In this document: positions 11,150 through 21,954 of the stretch, one piece after another
Layout of the letters: the number at the start of each line of letters is the position of its first letter
Position numbering within the stretch: position 1 is the stretch's first letter
Assembly: GCF_949987535.1 (NCBI RefSeq)
Contig: NC_080078.1
Coordinates: 46,650,207-46,714,206, forward strand
Direction of reading: 5' to 3'
Length of the DNA stretch: 64,000 nt
DNA from: Balaenoptera acutorostrata
Lineage: Eukaryota; Chordata; Mammalia; Artiodactyla; Balaenopteridae
The notes under the pieces: model-generated
Seen by the model: only the letters and a program-made list of their open reading frames with translations
The model's database searches: none
What the model was told of the DNA's origin: nothing
Position numbers and translations under genes: made by a program

Positions 11150-11990
11150 AGCAGTAGCAAGAGAGAGAAACCTGGTTCGGAAAGGGCTTCCTGGAGGAGG
11201 TGATGTCTGAGTTGGGATCAGAAGGACAGAGAGGATGGGTAGAAGGGGGTGAAAGAAACAATTTGAGCCAGAGAGAACATGTGTCAAGATACACTGAGAT
11301 GAAAGGGCAGGGTGTATTTGGGGGACCCCATGAAGTTTGAGATTGTGAGAATATATAAACTCAGAACAAGGTAGTTAATATAGGATGCAAGGTTTGATCA
11401 GTAGGCTGGGACCAAGGCATGAGGGGCATTCCATGCTATCCTTAGACCTTACTCTCAAAGCAATCGAAGGGGTAAGATCAACTTGATAGTGATGGGGGTG
11501 GGCCTCAGAAACAACAGATGCACATAGAAGCAATTGGAACAACTCTGGGTGGAGACACTGAGGACGTAAACTGGGTAGTGGGAGCCCATGAGAATGCAGA
11601 GGGAAGGTCGTAAACCTGAGATGTCGAGGGAATTAGGTTGATGGCATCACCTACTTGATGTTAGCATTGGGGTCAGGGGATGTTGGCTCAATTGACCAAA
11701 TTGATGGTGGTACCAGATAAACAAGGAGAAAGGTATTTAGGGCTGGGGTGGAGATGGAGCTAGAGGAGGAGATAAAGATTTGTATATATTGGGGATATAT
11801 GGTAGGCAATTAGACTTACAGCTTTATAGGTCAGAAGAGGAGAGTCCAAGCAAATGGTAATTTAAATAATGGGAGTGATCAGCTTGTGCAGAGAGGGTGT
11901 ACAGAGTGAAAAGAAGACCTGAGGAGTAGTTAAAGCCATGTTCCAAACACTATTTTGCATGAAAAATACACCCAAGCCTTCAGGCTTAAA
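11150..11990 (-). mobile_element. L2-like LINE, antisense, diverged
   Basis: Antisense L2 order: 'aagggcttcctggaggagg', 'tgatgtctgagttgggatc', 'agaaggacagagaggatggg', later 'gggcaattagacttacagc'. Only parts are convincing, and the right end is uncertain. Confidence 0.45.
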
Positions 11991-12127
11991 GGGACAATGA
12001 TTATTTATTTTGCTCACGAGTCTGCCACGTGGGCAGGGCTCAAGTGGGGACAGTTTATTTCTACTCCACGTATTTTCAGATGGGGCAACCTGACTGGAAG
12101 GAGAGGAACCACTTCCTAGATGGAACT

Positions 12128-12937
12128 AGGATTTATTTATTTTAAAAAGTTTTTATTTTATGTTGGAGTAGAGTTGATTTACAATGTTGTGTTAATTTCA
12201 GGTATACAGCAAAGTGATTCAGTTATAGATATACATATATGTATTCTCTTTCAGATCCTTTTCCCATTTAGGTTATTACCGAATATTGAGTAGAGTTCCC
12301 TGTGCTATACAGTAGGTCCTTGTTGATTATCTATTTTATATATACTAGTGTGTGTATGTTAATCCCGAACTCCTAATTTATCCCTCCCACCACCCACCCT
12401 CCCCCTCGGCCTTTCCCCTTTGGTAACCATAAGTTTGTTTTCTAAGTCTGTGGGTCTGTTTCTGTTCTGTAAATAAGTTCATTTGTATCATTTTTTAAGG
12501 TTCCGTATATTAGTGATATCATATATTTGTCTTTGGCTTACTTCACTTAGTATGATAATCTCTAGGTCCATCCATGTTGCTGCAAATGGCATTATTTCAG
12601 TCTTTTTTATGTCTGAATAATATTCCATTGTATGTATATGTGTGTGTGTGTATATCTATCTGTCTGTCTATCTATCTATCTATCTCACATCTCCTTTATC
12701 TATTCCTCTGTTGCTGGCCGTTTAGGTTGTTTCCATGTCCTGGCTATTGTAAATAGTGCTGCTATGAACACCAGGGTGCATGTATCTTTTTGAATTATGG
12801 TTTTCTCCAGATTTATGCCCAGGAGGGGAATTGCTGGATCATATGGTAGCTCTATCTTTAGTTTTTTAAGGAACCTCCGTACTGTTCTCCACAGTGGCTG
12901 CACCAATTTACATTCCCACCAACAGTGTAGGAGGGTT
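12128..12937 (-). mobile_element. L1 3' end, antisense, 5'-truncated
   Basis: The minus strand carries the L1 ORF2 C-terminus (12700-12906, including '[17 protein letters not shown]' and '[16 protein letters not shown]'), followed by a 3'UTR and a short T-tract at 12140-12165. It stops abruptly within ORF2 near 12937. No clean duplication seen. Confidence 0.9.
12637..12685. repeat. (TG)n/(TATC)n microsatellite in L1
   Basis: A short TG tract passes into TATC/TGTC units inside the L1 ORF2/3'UTR boundary. It is probably a length-variable locus grown within the element. Confidence 0.9.
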
Positions 12938-13034
12938 GATCTGGGGTGTTTTAAATTACAGCTCGCTTCTATGGCTGGCGAGTTGCTGCGGGCTGTCAGC
13001 TGGGAGCTCAGCTGGGGCTGTTGGCCGGGCCCCT

Positions 13035-13327
13035 CGATTCCTCTTCACCTGGGGCTCTCCGTGGATGCTTGGTCTTCTCCCCAGTAGGGTGGCTGGTTTC
13101 CAAGAGGGAACACCCCAAAAGAACCAGAGGAAACTGTATCGCCTTTCATGACCTAACCTCAGAAGTCACAACATCACTTCCTTGGCGGTCACAAGGCCAG
13201 CCCACGCTAAGGGGAATGAATGCAGGCCCCACCTCTCAATGGGAGGAGAGTTGAAGTCACAATATAAGAAGAGCTGGCAGATGGGAGTTATTATTTGGCC
13301 TTCTTTGGAGCATAGATCTGCCACATG
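13035..13327 (+). repeat. Ancient interspersed repeat, family not assigned
   Basis: Carries 'gtggctggtttccaagagg', 'agaagtcacaacatcacttc', 'gtcacaaggccagcccac', 'cacctctcaatgggaggag' and ends near 'atagatctgccaca'. This block order recurs as a dispersed mammalian repeat, and related sequence appears at 41825-42090. I am not certain of the family. Confidence 0.5.
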
Positions 13328-13377
13328 CACTGCTTTTGGGGGGAAGCCTGAGGAGAGGAGTAGCCCAGGTGCCCTGT

Positions 13378-13450
13378 AGGGCAGCAGCAGTATCACCTGG
13401 GACATGTCTGAACTGCAGAATCCCAGCCCAGCCTCGGGGCCTGTCGTCTA
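13378..13450 (-). mobile_element. Possible MER5A fragment
   Basis: 'gggcagcagcagtatcacc' followed by 'aactgcagaatcccagccc' resembles the antisense MER5A centre. Short and diverged. Confidence 0.35.
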
Positions 13451-14715
13451 ATAAGATGCCCAGGAGATGCATGTGCACTGTAGATTTAAGAAATCTCTCT
13501 CTCTACACCACGCTGGCTCTCTGGCTCCGTTGTCCAGGGCCTCATCCCAGTTCCCAAGTGCCGCGTGAATTCCTCATCACGCCTCTTTCCAAGCCTCCTA
13601 CACACGATGTGTCAGAACTGCAGTCCACGGAGATGCCTCGGGGACAGGCGCAAGGCTTTCTGGAGTGGTGTGTGTTCGCTTCCTCTCATGCTAATCCCTG
13701 GCCGGGCTTTCAGAGAAGAGAGAGCATTTTTCTAGGACATGGCAGACATCCTCTGACAACAGGCTAGGCCCAGCTGACTGGCAGATGGGCACTTGGAGAG
13801 AGAGGGCTGCTCAGTTCATTACTTCTCTGCGTCACAGCACCACCGGGCTTGCGGGAAACGGGACAAGCTTGAAGCCCCTTTGGGAGCTCCATTAACTCTA
13901 CAGACTGGGACACTGGCCCTTAGGGCTTCTGCTTCTGGCAACAGATTAAAAAATAGCCTCTGTTGTCATTTGTCAGGATCCTCTACGTGCAAGGGACACG
14001 GAGATGGCTCTTTTGGAAAAAATAAGAAAAACCCGTAGCCCTTCGGCATGCTGATGTATGAAGGTCAGTTGTCAATTATGTCCTCATGGCCTAAAGATGG
14101 ATGCCACCCAGTTGAGCATCTCAGCCTCTGTGGTCATTGGCTCATCAAAGATTTGCGAGCTCTGATGCCGTGCCAGGTGCCGGGGATGCAGCAGGGAGCA
14201 GGCCCCCTCCCTGCACGGGGCAGGGAGATATAAAAGCAAAAGAGCCACATGTTTGGGTTATGAGTCAGGTTGATGGCATTCAGCCTTGCCAGCCTAGTCC
14301 AAGTCACACTTCTTCACACTCAGGGTCATGGCCCCCAGGCTCTGCAGTTGTGCTGTTGCAGGGGACGAGGCCAGCAGACACTGGGGTTACTGTGTTTTGG
14401 CCTCTGAAGTGAGGACCTGCGTGACCCGCCCTTCCCACCGCATCATGACTGAAGCTGGAAAGGCGAGCACCTGCAGAGGGGACAGTTACCTTGCTGGCCT
14501 GAGGCCAGGGCTTGCTGCCACCAATCCACAATTCACATTCCTGCAGCATCTGGTGCCTTTCAAAGTCCCTATATACGGGCAAAATGCCCCTGGAATGCCT
14601 GAATAACCCTCAATGCCAAGGACAGTTTTATGGACAAAAGAGTTGGTGCTCCAAGACTCAGGCTAGCCATCTGCGTTCCCTCGGCTGGTCACCCCTCAGC
14701 ACAGTCACCTCACGC
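13451..14715. other. No gene or repeat recognised
   Basis: About 1.25 kb of fairly GC-rich single-copy-looking sequence. It has several overlapping open frames on both strands but no splice-flanked frame or recognisable domain. The frames follow from base composition. Confidence 0.4.
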
Positions 14716-14721
14716 CTGCTT

Positions 14722-14878
14722 CTCCAACTTCAGTGTGCTCCGGTCATTTGGGGACCTTGTTAAAAAGAAACTCTGTCGAGAGGGGCTTCTGGGGTGGGGT
14801 CGCAGATTCGGCATTTGTAACAAGCTCCCGTGGATGCCGAATCCCCTGACCCAAGGACCATACTTTGGCTAACAAGGG
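14722..14878 (+). mobile_element. MER5A-like hAT MITE
   Basis: 'ccaacttcagtgtgctccg', 'ggggaccttgttaaaaag', 'gcatttgtaacaagctccc' and 'aaggaccatactttggc' follow MER5A order. Confidence 0.7.
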
Positions 14879-14883
14879 TCTAG

Positions 14884-15083
14884 AACAGGGGCTGCAAACT
14901 ACTGTTCTTGTAAATCAAGTTCCTTTATTTCATTTATCAAAGCCACACGCGCTGATTTACCTCCCGACTATGGCCACCTTCAGGCCTCAACGGCAGAGCT
15001 GAATAGTAAGGGCAGAGACCATCTGGGTCACAGAGCCCAAAATCTACCTTGATGGAAAAGGTTTGCAGACCAGCGCCCCCGCC
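14884..15083. mobile_element. hAT MITE remnant, second family
   Basis: 'caggggctgcaaactac', 'ttgtaaatcaagttccttta', 'aaagccacacgcgctgattt', 'ctatggccaccttcaggc', 'caacggcagagctgaatag', 'ggcagagaccatctgg' and a terminal 'ggtttgcagaccagcgccc' match a mammalian hAT MITE that encodes nothing. Confidence 0.65.
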
Positions 15084-15092
15084 CCGCCCCAA

Positions 15093-15255
15093 CCTGGTAC
15101 TCAATCAAGTCCTCTATTCAGATCACCTGGGAAATGCCAAACACACTGAACCTGGGCCCCACCCCCAGCGAGTCTGGTTTAGTTGCTCTAGGGTGAAGCA
15201 TGGGCATTGCCATGTCTAAAGGCTCCCAGGTGGTGCGTATGGGCTGCAGGCCTCC
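15093..15255 (+). mobile_element. MER5-like hAT MITE
   Basis: 'cagatcacctgggaaatgcc', 'acctgggccccacccccag', 'ggctcccaggtggtgcg'. The third MITE in an uninterrupted row from 14722. Confidence 0.6.
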
Positions 15256-15970
15256 GTGGGTTAATTGGAGCACCATTCGGTGCCCTTGCCTCCCTCCTTC
15301 CTTTGCCTCCACCCCCGTTTGGCCAAGTGACTTTCATTTTTAGAGTTGGAGTTTGCAGCTGATTTCTGCAGCTGCTTTGGGAACAGATATTGATAAGAAA
15401 CTTAGGATGCACAGCTGAGTACCCTGGTTCCCCTGCCCCCAGCATATTTATATGTAAATAATCAAGAGCCTTGTTTCTGAGGCTGCTTCTAAAACTGAAT
15501 CCGAATCTAGAGGTCTTTTTATGTTGCTTAACCTTCTGATTTTTCCCTTTGCTTTTCTGGGCACATTCCTAATCAGCGTCTTTCATTTTCCCTCTTGCAG
15601 CCTCCAGCCCACGGGCAGCCTTTTGGTGCCTCCTTATTAATCAAAGCAGATTAAGCCTCATTTTCTTATAGCTGCATTTGCTGGCAGAGGTTGGTATTTA
15701 GTGTTTGCCAGTTTCCATAGGAAAGGCTCATCCTTCTGTGTAGCAATAAAATAAATTGTTTGAAAAAGGAACATCCCCAAAGCTGAGAGTGGAGGTAACT
15801 ACTTGTCTGAAGTTGGAGATTACCTTGTGATGCTGCCTGATCTCCTTTCTTTCCCCAGGGGGCAGTGAGGGTTTTTGGAACTATAATTGCCTTTCTTAGT
15901 GTGGATCTCTTCCAGGAGGAAGACACAAATTCTTCTAGAGAAACATCTTTCTGTTACTGAACAGAACTTG
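15256..15970. other. No gene recognised
   Basis: Single-copy-looking. A good acceptor-like tract (ttccctcttgcag, ending at 15600) is present, but the frame after it closes quickly and no donor follows, so I do not call an exon. Confidence 0.4.
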
Positions 15971-15974
15971 GATC

Positions 15975-16650
15975 CACAGCAAAGCCAATCTATTGACACT
16001 GGGTTGTGGTGAGGGAAAATACAGCATTTATTGCAAGAAACCATGCAAGGAGTATGGGCAGCTGATGCTCAAAAGACCCGAACTTCCCAACGGCTTTCAG
16101 AGAGGGTCACAGGGTGTGTGATCGGCTTGTGCACAATTCTCTGATTGGTTGATGGTGAGGTCACAGGGTGATGTTTCAGGAATCTCCATCATCAGCCTTC
16201 TGGTCCCTTCCAGTTTGGGGTCTACATGCTGGTGGTCAGCCTGAAGTTAACTTCTTCCACCTGGGTGTGTGGGGAGGGTGAGTTTAGTATCTGCAAAACA
16301 ACTCAAGTATATGGCTCAGGGTATTATCTATAGCCCTTGAGGAGGAACTAAATGTCCTTGACTTTGTTTTATGGCTCAACTATTATTATTTTATTTTGCT
16401 TAACCGTCTTCCATTGTTTCCATTTTCTCTCTTCTCTGATTGAATTTGCTCTTTGGAACTTGGGAGAAAGCCTAGAAGGCTAAAACTTTTCTGCAAACAA
16501 GAGGCAGGGAACATGGCGGGTGGGGTGGGGGGGTGGGGGTGGGTGTGGGTGTGGGGGCGTTGGTGGTGGTGGTGGTGTTGGGTCTGTCCCCGGGAAGGCC
16601 CTGCAGGGTACTGCTCAGTTTCGTTTCAGAGTCTCAAAGGATGCTTCTCT
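15975..16650 (-). mobile_element. Solo-type retroviral LTR, antisense
   Basis: This segment aligns by eye with 45318-45940. Shared blocks include 'tcacagggtgtgtgatcgg' / 'tacagggtgtgtgactttc', 'ttggttgatggtgaggtcac' / 'ttggttggtggtgaggtaac', 'cttcttccacctgggtg' and 'ctctttggaacttggg'. On the minus strand an AATAAA lies at 16027-16032 close to the 3' end, as in an LTR R/U5 region. No internal coding region is attached. Family not assigned. Confidence 0.65.
16515..16581 (+). repeat. G-rich low-complexity tract (quadruplex-prone)
   Basis: From 16516 there are at least six runs of three or more G separated by single T or TGT spacers, followed by (TGG)n. It meets the usual sequence rule for an intramolecular G-quadruplex on the plus strand. 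Confidence 0.85.
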
Positions 16651-16844
16651 TGTGACCGCATGATCACATCCCCCTTATTCCAGCCTTATCTCTGATTCTA
16701 CCCAGAAGAGGTTCCTTTGAGTCTAAGGTGGCAAACAGACGCTCTGGGAGGAGCTGACACAACCTCAGAAGGAAGGGGCCTTTTTGTGCCCTTTGGACAG
16801 AAGAAAACTTTAAGGCAAAGCCCCCTAAAGATTTTTAAAATCCA

Positions 16845-17420
16845 AGGTGTGATTCTCAAACCAGGTTGCACTTTAGAATCATCTAGAGGGCTTTTAAAAT
16901 GGACTGTAGCCAGTCCCCAGTCCCCAAGATGTTGATGTATTGGTCTGGGGTGTGGCCTGGGCAATGGCCTGGGTAGTTTTTTCACATTTTATTTTGAAAT
17001 AATTTAGACCTTCAAAAAAGATGCAAAAAAAAAGTACAAAGGATTCCTATATATCCTCACCCATCTTTCCCAAATGTTCATAATTTATGTAACCACAGTG
17101 CCATGATCAAAATCAGGAAATTAACATCGATACATGTTGTACTGATACGTGATCTACTCTACAGAGCTTAATCAAATTTTGCTGATTGTCCCACTCATGT
17201 CCTTTTCCAGGATCCCACATTGCATTTAGTTGTCATATCAAGAATTCTTAGTGTCCTGTAGTCCTATAATCTGGGATAGTTCCTCCATCTTAGTCTTGAC
17301 CTTAACACCTTGGAAGCATACTGGCCAGTTATTTGGAAGAATGTCCCTTAATTTGGTTTTGAGCAGGGCATGTTGAAAATCTCCCTGGATGATTCTAATG
17401 TGCAAGTAAGATTGACAAGA
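16845..17420 (+). mobile_element. MER5A MITE split by an old L1 3' end
   Basis: Left part 16845-16975 ('gtgattctcaaaccaggttg', 'ttagaatcatctagagggc', 'tattggtctggggtgtggcc'). The right part near 17362-17400 ('ggcatgttgaaaatctccc', 'tggatgattctaatgtgc') continues the same consensus. Confidence 0.6.
16976..17358 (-). mobile_element. Old L1 (L1M-type) 3' end, antisense
   Basis: 'ttcacattttattttgaaat', 'gatgcaaaaaaaaagtac', 'cacattgcatttagttgtc', 'actggccagttatttgg' and 'gtcccttaatttgg' are the familiar antisense 3'UTR of an old L1 subfamily. It sits inside the MER5A above. Confidence 0.7.
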
Positions 17421-17639
17421 TCAGTATACTCAGTAAATCGCCCCTTGGGATCATGAGAAAACCGTGGGGCAAGGACTGGAGAAGAGAATAAAGGCCAACA
17501 GGATCTGGATCTGTCTTTAGTTTGGTCTCTACCCAGATCTTTCTCCTGGACCTCTGATCTTTATTCTCTTTTCTCTTTTTCCTCTTTATATGCAGGTCCC
17601 AAATCAAAGGCTTCACTTGGTATCAGCCCAACTCCCTCA

Positions 17640-18062
17640 TGCTGTGTTGACATAGACCCACTTTCAAAGTTGGATCATGTCCCTCCTTTGCTTAAAATCC
17701 TGCGAATGTCAACCCATCTTCCTCCCTAGCCATCTGTGATGGGACCTGGCCTTCCCCCCAACTCCATCTCTTCCCTCGCCCTCTTCCACTCACTCACACT
17801 GGCAGTTCTCCCTGCTTTTGCCTTTACTGTTCCCTCCACCAGATGCTCTTCCTTCGGATGCGCACATGGCTGGCATCGTCATTTCTTTCAGATCTTTACT
17901 CTCTGATCCTGCCCACTTTGCCCCCATGGTCTTCACATCTCCCTCCCCTGCTCCCCATGGAGAGGATCTTTGCCTGTTTTGTTCACCCCTGTTTATCCAG
18001 AACCTCGAGAAGTGGCCGATATGTAGCAGGGGCTCAATATATATTTGTTGAGTAAATGAATG
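17640..18062 (+). mobile_element. L2 LINE 3' end
   Basis: 'catgtccctcctttgcttaa', 'ccagatgctcttccttcg', 'ccccatggtcttcacatctc' and the terminus 'gcaggggctcaatatatatt' plus 'tgttgagtaaatgaatg' follow the L2 3' consensus. Confidence 0.75.
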
Positions 18063-18499
18063 TATTAGTGGATAAAGAACTTAAATAATTATTGACAGAG
18101 AGGAGATTCCATTTATAACACTGAGTGCATTTATTTTAACATCTCTCTTTTATTTGACCAGCTGCCCAGACTCCCATTGTGCAGATTGGGCCTCCCTTTC
18201 CGGCACCTTCCATTTTTTCAGTTCCCCTGTCTCTTCTGCACAAGGAAAGATGGCCCCTGAGATGAGTCAGCCAATAATTGCCTCTCAGCAGGAGTGGGGA
18301 GCAGATTGTCAAATACACACACTTTCTTTTTTTTTTATCCTTATCACAGTTAGAAGCTGTAAAGAAAGTCTGGGTACCTGATGTGACCCTGGAAAATCTT
18401 ACTGCAGTGGCGTCTCAAAGTTAGATTTCTCTGCTGGTGTCTCAGAGGAAGGAAGGAAACCAGATACCCTCTTTTTATAAAATACATAACCACCATTAT

Positions 18500-18513
18500 T
18501 TCTGTATGCCAGG

Positions 18514-18548
<35 letters not shown>

Positions 18549-18700
18549 TTACCTTTACTAAAATCCTAAGTGGTAAATAATTGTCATTTTTTAGATATGA
18601 CAACTGAAGCTTAGAAAGGTTAAGTCAGCGTGTAACAACAGGACTGAGATTTAAACCTAGGTGTTTTGATGCTCCAGCCAATGCTCTTAATTATCTCCAG
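18500..18700 (-). mobile_element. MIR SINE, antisense, with internal TG repeat
   Basis: 'tgccaggcaatgtg', 'aaatcctaagtggtaa', 'ttttagatatgacaactga', 'gcttagaaaggttaagtc', 'aacaggactgagatttaaac', 'aatgctctt' is the antisense MIR consensus. A (TG)n tract (18517-18542) has grown where the consensus reads 'ggcactgtgctagg'. Confidence 0.8.
18517..18542. repeat. (TG)13 microsatellite
   Basis: Uninterrupted TG dinucleotides inside a MIR. Probably length-polymorphic, with Z-DNA potential. Confidence 0.95.
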
Positions 18701-18916
18701 TATTTAGATAGCTGCCTATAATTAACATAAATAGGAAGAAGGTGGCACCTTGCAGGCAATGCCGGCTTTGGGGTTGCTTTAGGAACTGGAAGAACACAGA
18801 TAATCTGACTTTAGAAACTGAGAATTAGCTGCGTAGCTTAATCACCCTCCAGGTCTGTTTAATCTTCCTTGCCTTCCCAGGAACACACCTGCCAATCACT
18901 TCTGTGTCGTGCAGGA

Positions 18917-19087
18917 TGGTGGTTCTCAAAACGTGGTTCCTGGGGCAGCAGCACCTGGGAGTTGATAGAAGTGCAAAATCCTGCCTTTCCACTCCTGATC
19001 TTATGAATGAGAAACTCTGAGGTCGGGGTCCAGGAATCCATGATCTGTTAAGCCTCCAGGTGATTCTGATGCCCACTCAAGTTTCAG
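18917..19087 (-). mobile_element. MER5A hAT MITE, antisense
   Basis: 'tggtggttctcaaaacgtgg', 'cagcagcacctgggagttg', 'tgagaaactctgaggtcgg', 'taagcctccaggtgattctg', 'gcccactcaagtttcagaat' are antisense MER5A with both ends present. Confidence 0.8.
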
Positions 19088-19093
19088 AATTCC

Positions 19094-19325
19094 TAGCACA
19101 GTGGTTAGAAGAGTAATCTCTGGCTCCAGACTTCCTGTGTTCAAATCATAACCCTACTGCTTACTGGCTCATCAGGTCTGTGCAAAAGATTGTCTCTTGG
19201 TGCCTCAGATGGCTTATCTATGAAGTGGGGATAATAACAGTATCTATCTCGTTGTCAAGATTAAATGAGTGAATGTATACAAAGTGATTTGAACAATGAA
19301 TAACGTTGACATTAGCTATATTTAT
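19094..19325 (+). mobile_element. MIR SINE
   Basis: 'agcacagtggttagaagag', 'tggctccagacttcctgtg', 'ttcaaatcataaccctactg', 'tgaagtggggataataacag', 'aagattaaatgagtgaatg' is a near full MIR in the sense orientation. It includes the tRNA-like B-box region. Confidence 0.85.
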
Positions 19326-19382
19326 CATACTCTTTCCATATTTATCACACTTTCTGTTTGAAAAAAAAGAAAAAAACTTTTT

Positions 19383-19415
19383 CCCCGCACCCCTACCCCC
19401 CCCCTCCCCCCCCCC
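19383..19415 (-). repeat. C-rich tract (G-quadruplex on minus strand)
   Basis: C runs of 4, 4, 9 and 10 separated by single or few bases. The minus strand therefore carries four or more long G runs. Confidence 0.85.
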
Positions 19416-19419
19416 GGCT

Positions 19420-20210
19420 GGCCTGGATCCTTTAAAGAGGACCCAGCAGCTCTGATACTATTGTGATATCTGGCAGGGTAGGCTACTAATGAGTTTTGGT
19501 TGGGCTGGATAATGCCAACACCCGGCGTCAAGTGAGAGGAAACCAAAAGCTGGGAAATTGCGTTTCAGTTTATTTCAGGAAGAACTCAGACCCAGACAGT
19601 GGCAGCAGGAGCATTTGGTAACCGAATGCTGTATTCCTGTGTCTTTGGACTCTGTAGAGTCCTGTGCACCAGCTCGGTTGAGCCCTTAAGCACTTGTTTG
19701 CAAAATGAGTGATGATTACTCAAGACTCGGTGATATTTACCTAGCTTTTGCCTCCCAACTCACTATGCAGAAACCAAATGACTCAGATGAGATGGAGGGG
19801 ACTGAATGTCAAGGCAGGCAGGAAAAGGCTTCGGAGCAGAATATTTGGAAACCGATTGTTATTCAGAGCACAGCCCAGCCTTGTCAGGAGGTCAGCAATG
19901 GACAGGAGTCTTCTTCTCTGGAACATTTCAGGAAGCTGCATTTATAACAGATGCCCTCTCCCCTTACTGTCTGAACTAAGCGTGGCATGACTAACCTGAC
20001 TGGCTCATCCATTTTTCTGGGGTTGTTGAGAGAGAGGGGAACTGAAAAAGGGGGACTATCTATAGGAGGGAAATGTGACAAAGCTATTTAGAGGTTTATC
20101 TGAAACACTAAACAATGAGGAATAGCCAAGAACATTTGAAAATGAAGACAGTGGAGGCATTGAATTTGCCTTAATAGACATCAGCACCTATTGTAAACTA
20201 CATTAAGAGT
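19420..20210. other. No gene supported; one 80-codon open frame
   Basis: An open frame at 19705-19947 (plus) starts with ATG, but its right end has no donor context. A second overlapping frame (19748-19990) is equally open. I see no domain. Treated as non-coding. Confidence 0.4.
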
Positions 20211-20214
20211 AACA

Positions 20215-20900
20215 AAGTGGCACTAGAGAAACCAAAGGAGGATGTAGCCTAGAAAACAGGTTTTTGTATAAACATAAAATAAGTGTGTTTTAAAGAAATA
20301 AACTCAAGACAGTGGGATCCAGATGTATTATTTAATAATTGGTGCTGGGGATTTTTTTTTTTTTTTTTTTTTTTTTTAGCTACTTTATTTTTTATTTATT
20401 TTATTTATTTTTGGCTGTGTTGGGTCTTCGTTTCTGTGCGAGGGCTTTCTCTAGTTGTGGCAAGCGGGGTCCACTCTTCATCGCGGTGCGTGGGCCTTTC
20501 ACTATTGCGGCCCCTCCCGTTGCGGGGCACAGGCTCCAGACGCGCAGGCTCAGTAGTTGTGGCTCACGGGCCCAGTTGCTCCGCGGCATGTGGGATCTTC
20601 CCAGACCAGGGCTCGAACCCGTGTGCCCTGCATTAGCAGGCAGATTCTCAACCACTGCGCCACCAGGGAAGCCCGGTGCTGGGGATATTTTTAAAGTTAG
20701 TCAATTAAGTTACTTCCTACCACCTAACAAATACCAAAATAAATTCAAGGCACGTTAAAGATGTAGATGTAAAAACGGATATCTAAAAAAAAAAAAAAAA
20801 GAAAAATATAGGTTAACATTTGGAACAATTCCCTATCTCTAGGCAGGGAAAGATGTTTGCATTTCAAAAGCTGTGCATTTTCAGACCTAGAAAAATCAGA
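20215..20900 (+). mobile_element. Old L1 ORF2 fragment interrupted by a SINE
   Basis: Sense L1 ORF2: 'tttaataattggtgctgggg' before the SINE. After it come 'aataaattcaaggcacgtt', 'aaagatgtagatgtaaaaac' and an A-rich stretch with 'aaaaatatagg', the L1 'WIKDLNVKNE…KLLEENIG' region in decayed form. Confidence 0.65.
20341..20686 (-). mobile_element. CHR-type tRNA-derived SINE with 12-bp duplication
   Basis: SINE body 20353-20674 on the minus strand. It starts 'gggcttccctggtggcgcag' at 20674 and ends in a long A-tail (T-run 20353-20378). A perfect duplication, ggtgctggggat, flanks it at 20341-20352 and 20675-20686. Pol III A- and B-box sequences are present in the tRNA-like head. CHR SINEs are known from cetaceans, hippos and ruminants. 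This copy is CpG-rich and looks fairly young. Confidence 0.95.
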
Positions 20901-21950
20901 CATACACATTTCCCCTAGAATGGGTCTTCTTTTGATTTGAACAAGTGATAGAGGTCAGTCAAAGGCTTATTCTATTACATCCTTACGTTTCTAATCAAGA
21001 CAGTGCAGAACAACATTCTGATTTTTCCCCCCACATGGTTAAGTCCTCTTCCCAACATGGGATTGCTTTGATCATCTAAAATGTCCAGACCTCATGCTCT
21101 CCCTAAGCCAGTGTGGCTTGTTTGCTCTTGGGGAGTGGAAACAGAGGGCAGCACATGGCTATGGCTATGTTTCAAAGGAGGAAGTTGTTTTGCTTCCAAG
21201 GCAGAAGCAAAGCTAGGTAATCGTCAAACACGTTTCATTTTCCTCCTGGGTACTTGGCCAACCCACATTTTTCCAGGAGTTAGAGTGGGGCCAGGTGACT
21301 GATTTGTGGCCAATGAAACATGGGCAGCAGTTGTGCAAGCTCTCCTGTGCTTGGCTCACCACAATCTCCATTCCCTCTTCTTGTTCCATGGTGACCTTGG
21401 AGAAAACATGCTGAAGGTGACAGCACCACAGAGTGGAAGAAGCAAGGGGCCCCTGTCACTGCCTGTAGGAAAGCTGCCCAGCTTACAAGTGAGAAGTCAA
21501 CCTTCATTGTGTTCAACCATTGAGATAGCATTGTTTTCCCAGAGTAGTCTAGCCCACCTACTGTGGCCCCTGTCATCACCCACCCTTAGATAAAAAGATG
21601 GACCATGGTAACATCAAAACACAATCCTTGCTTTGTTTGAGGCAGGATTAATGAACAGACCCATTTCTTCTTCCTCTTCTTTTTTGCATTAAATAGGGAG
21701 TGGGCATACTTTCTGAACCAAAGGGAGTTCTCACAATAATTTTGCAAACACTTTTAGCTCTCCCATTGTTCTGATACTTGTGTTCTGTGACAGGATGCAG
21801 AGCCATTAACTTGCTTAAGAGCGACAGTTTAATTTCATCTCTTCTCTATATTTTTCCCCAAAAGAAAGAAAAGAAAAAAATAACCCAGTCAGGTGGTCAC
21901 CAGTCTCATAACAGGGAATTTGCCAAGGTTTTTCCAGAACAAAGTATTGA
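20900..21950. other. No gene or repeat recognised
   Basis: About 1 kb with short frames on both strands and no supported exon. Confidence 0.4.
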
Positions 21951-21954
21951 GCAT

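Noticed and set aside
13336..13767. 143-codon plus-strand frame
   Set aside because: Overlaps a MER5-like fragment and several other open frames in GC-rich DNA. No splice sites, domain or upstream signal.
15582..15640. Strong acceptor-like tract as exon start
   Set aside because: All frames close quickly and no donor follows.
19705..19990. 80-codon frame, possible small gene
   Set aside because: Two overlapping frames are equally open, there is no Kozak or splice support, and no conservation can be judged here.
20283..20758. Frames of 117 and 139 codons on the plus strand
   Set aside because: They are read through the antisense CHR SINE and its T-tail.
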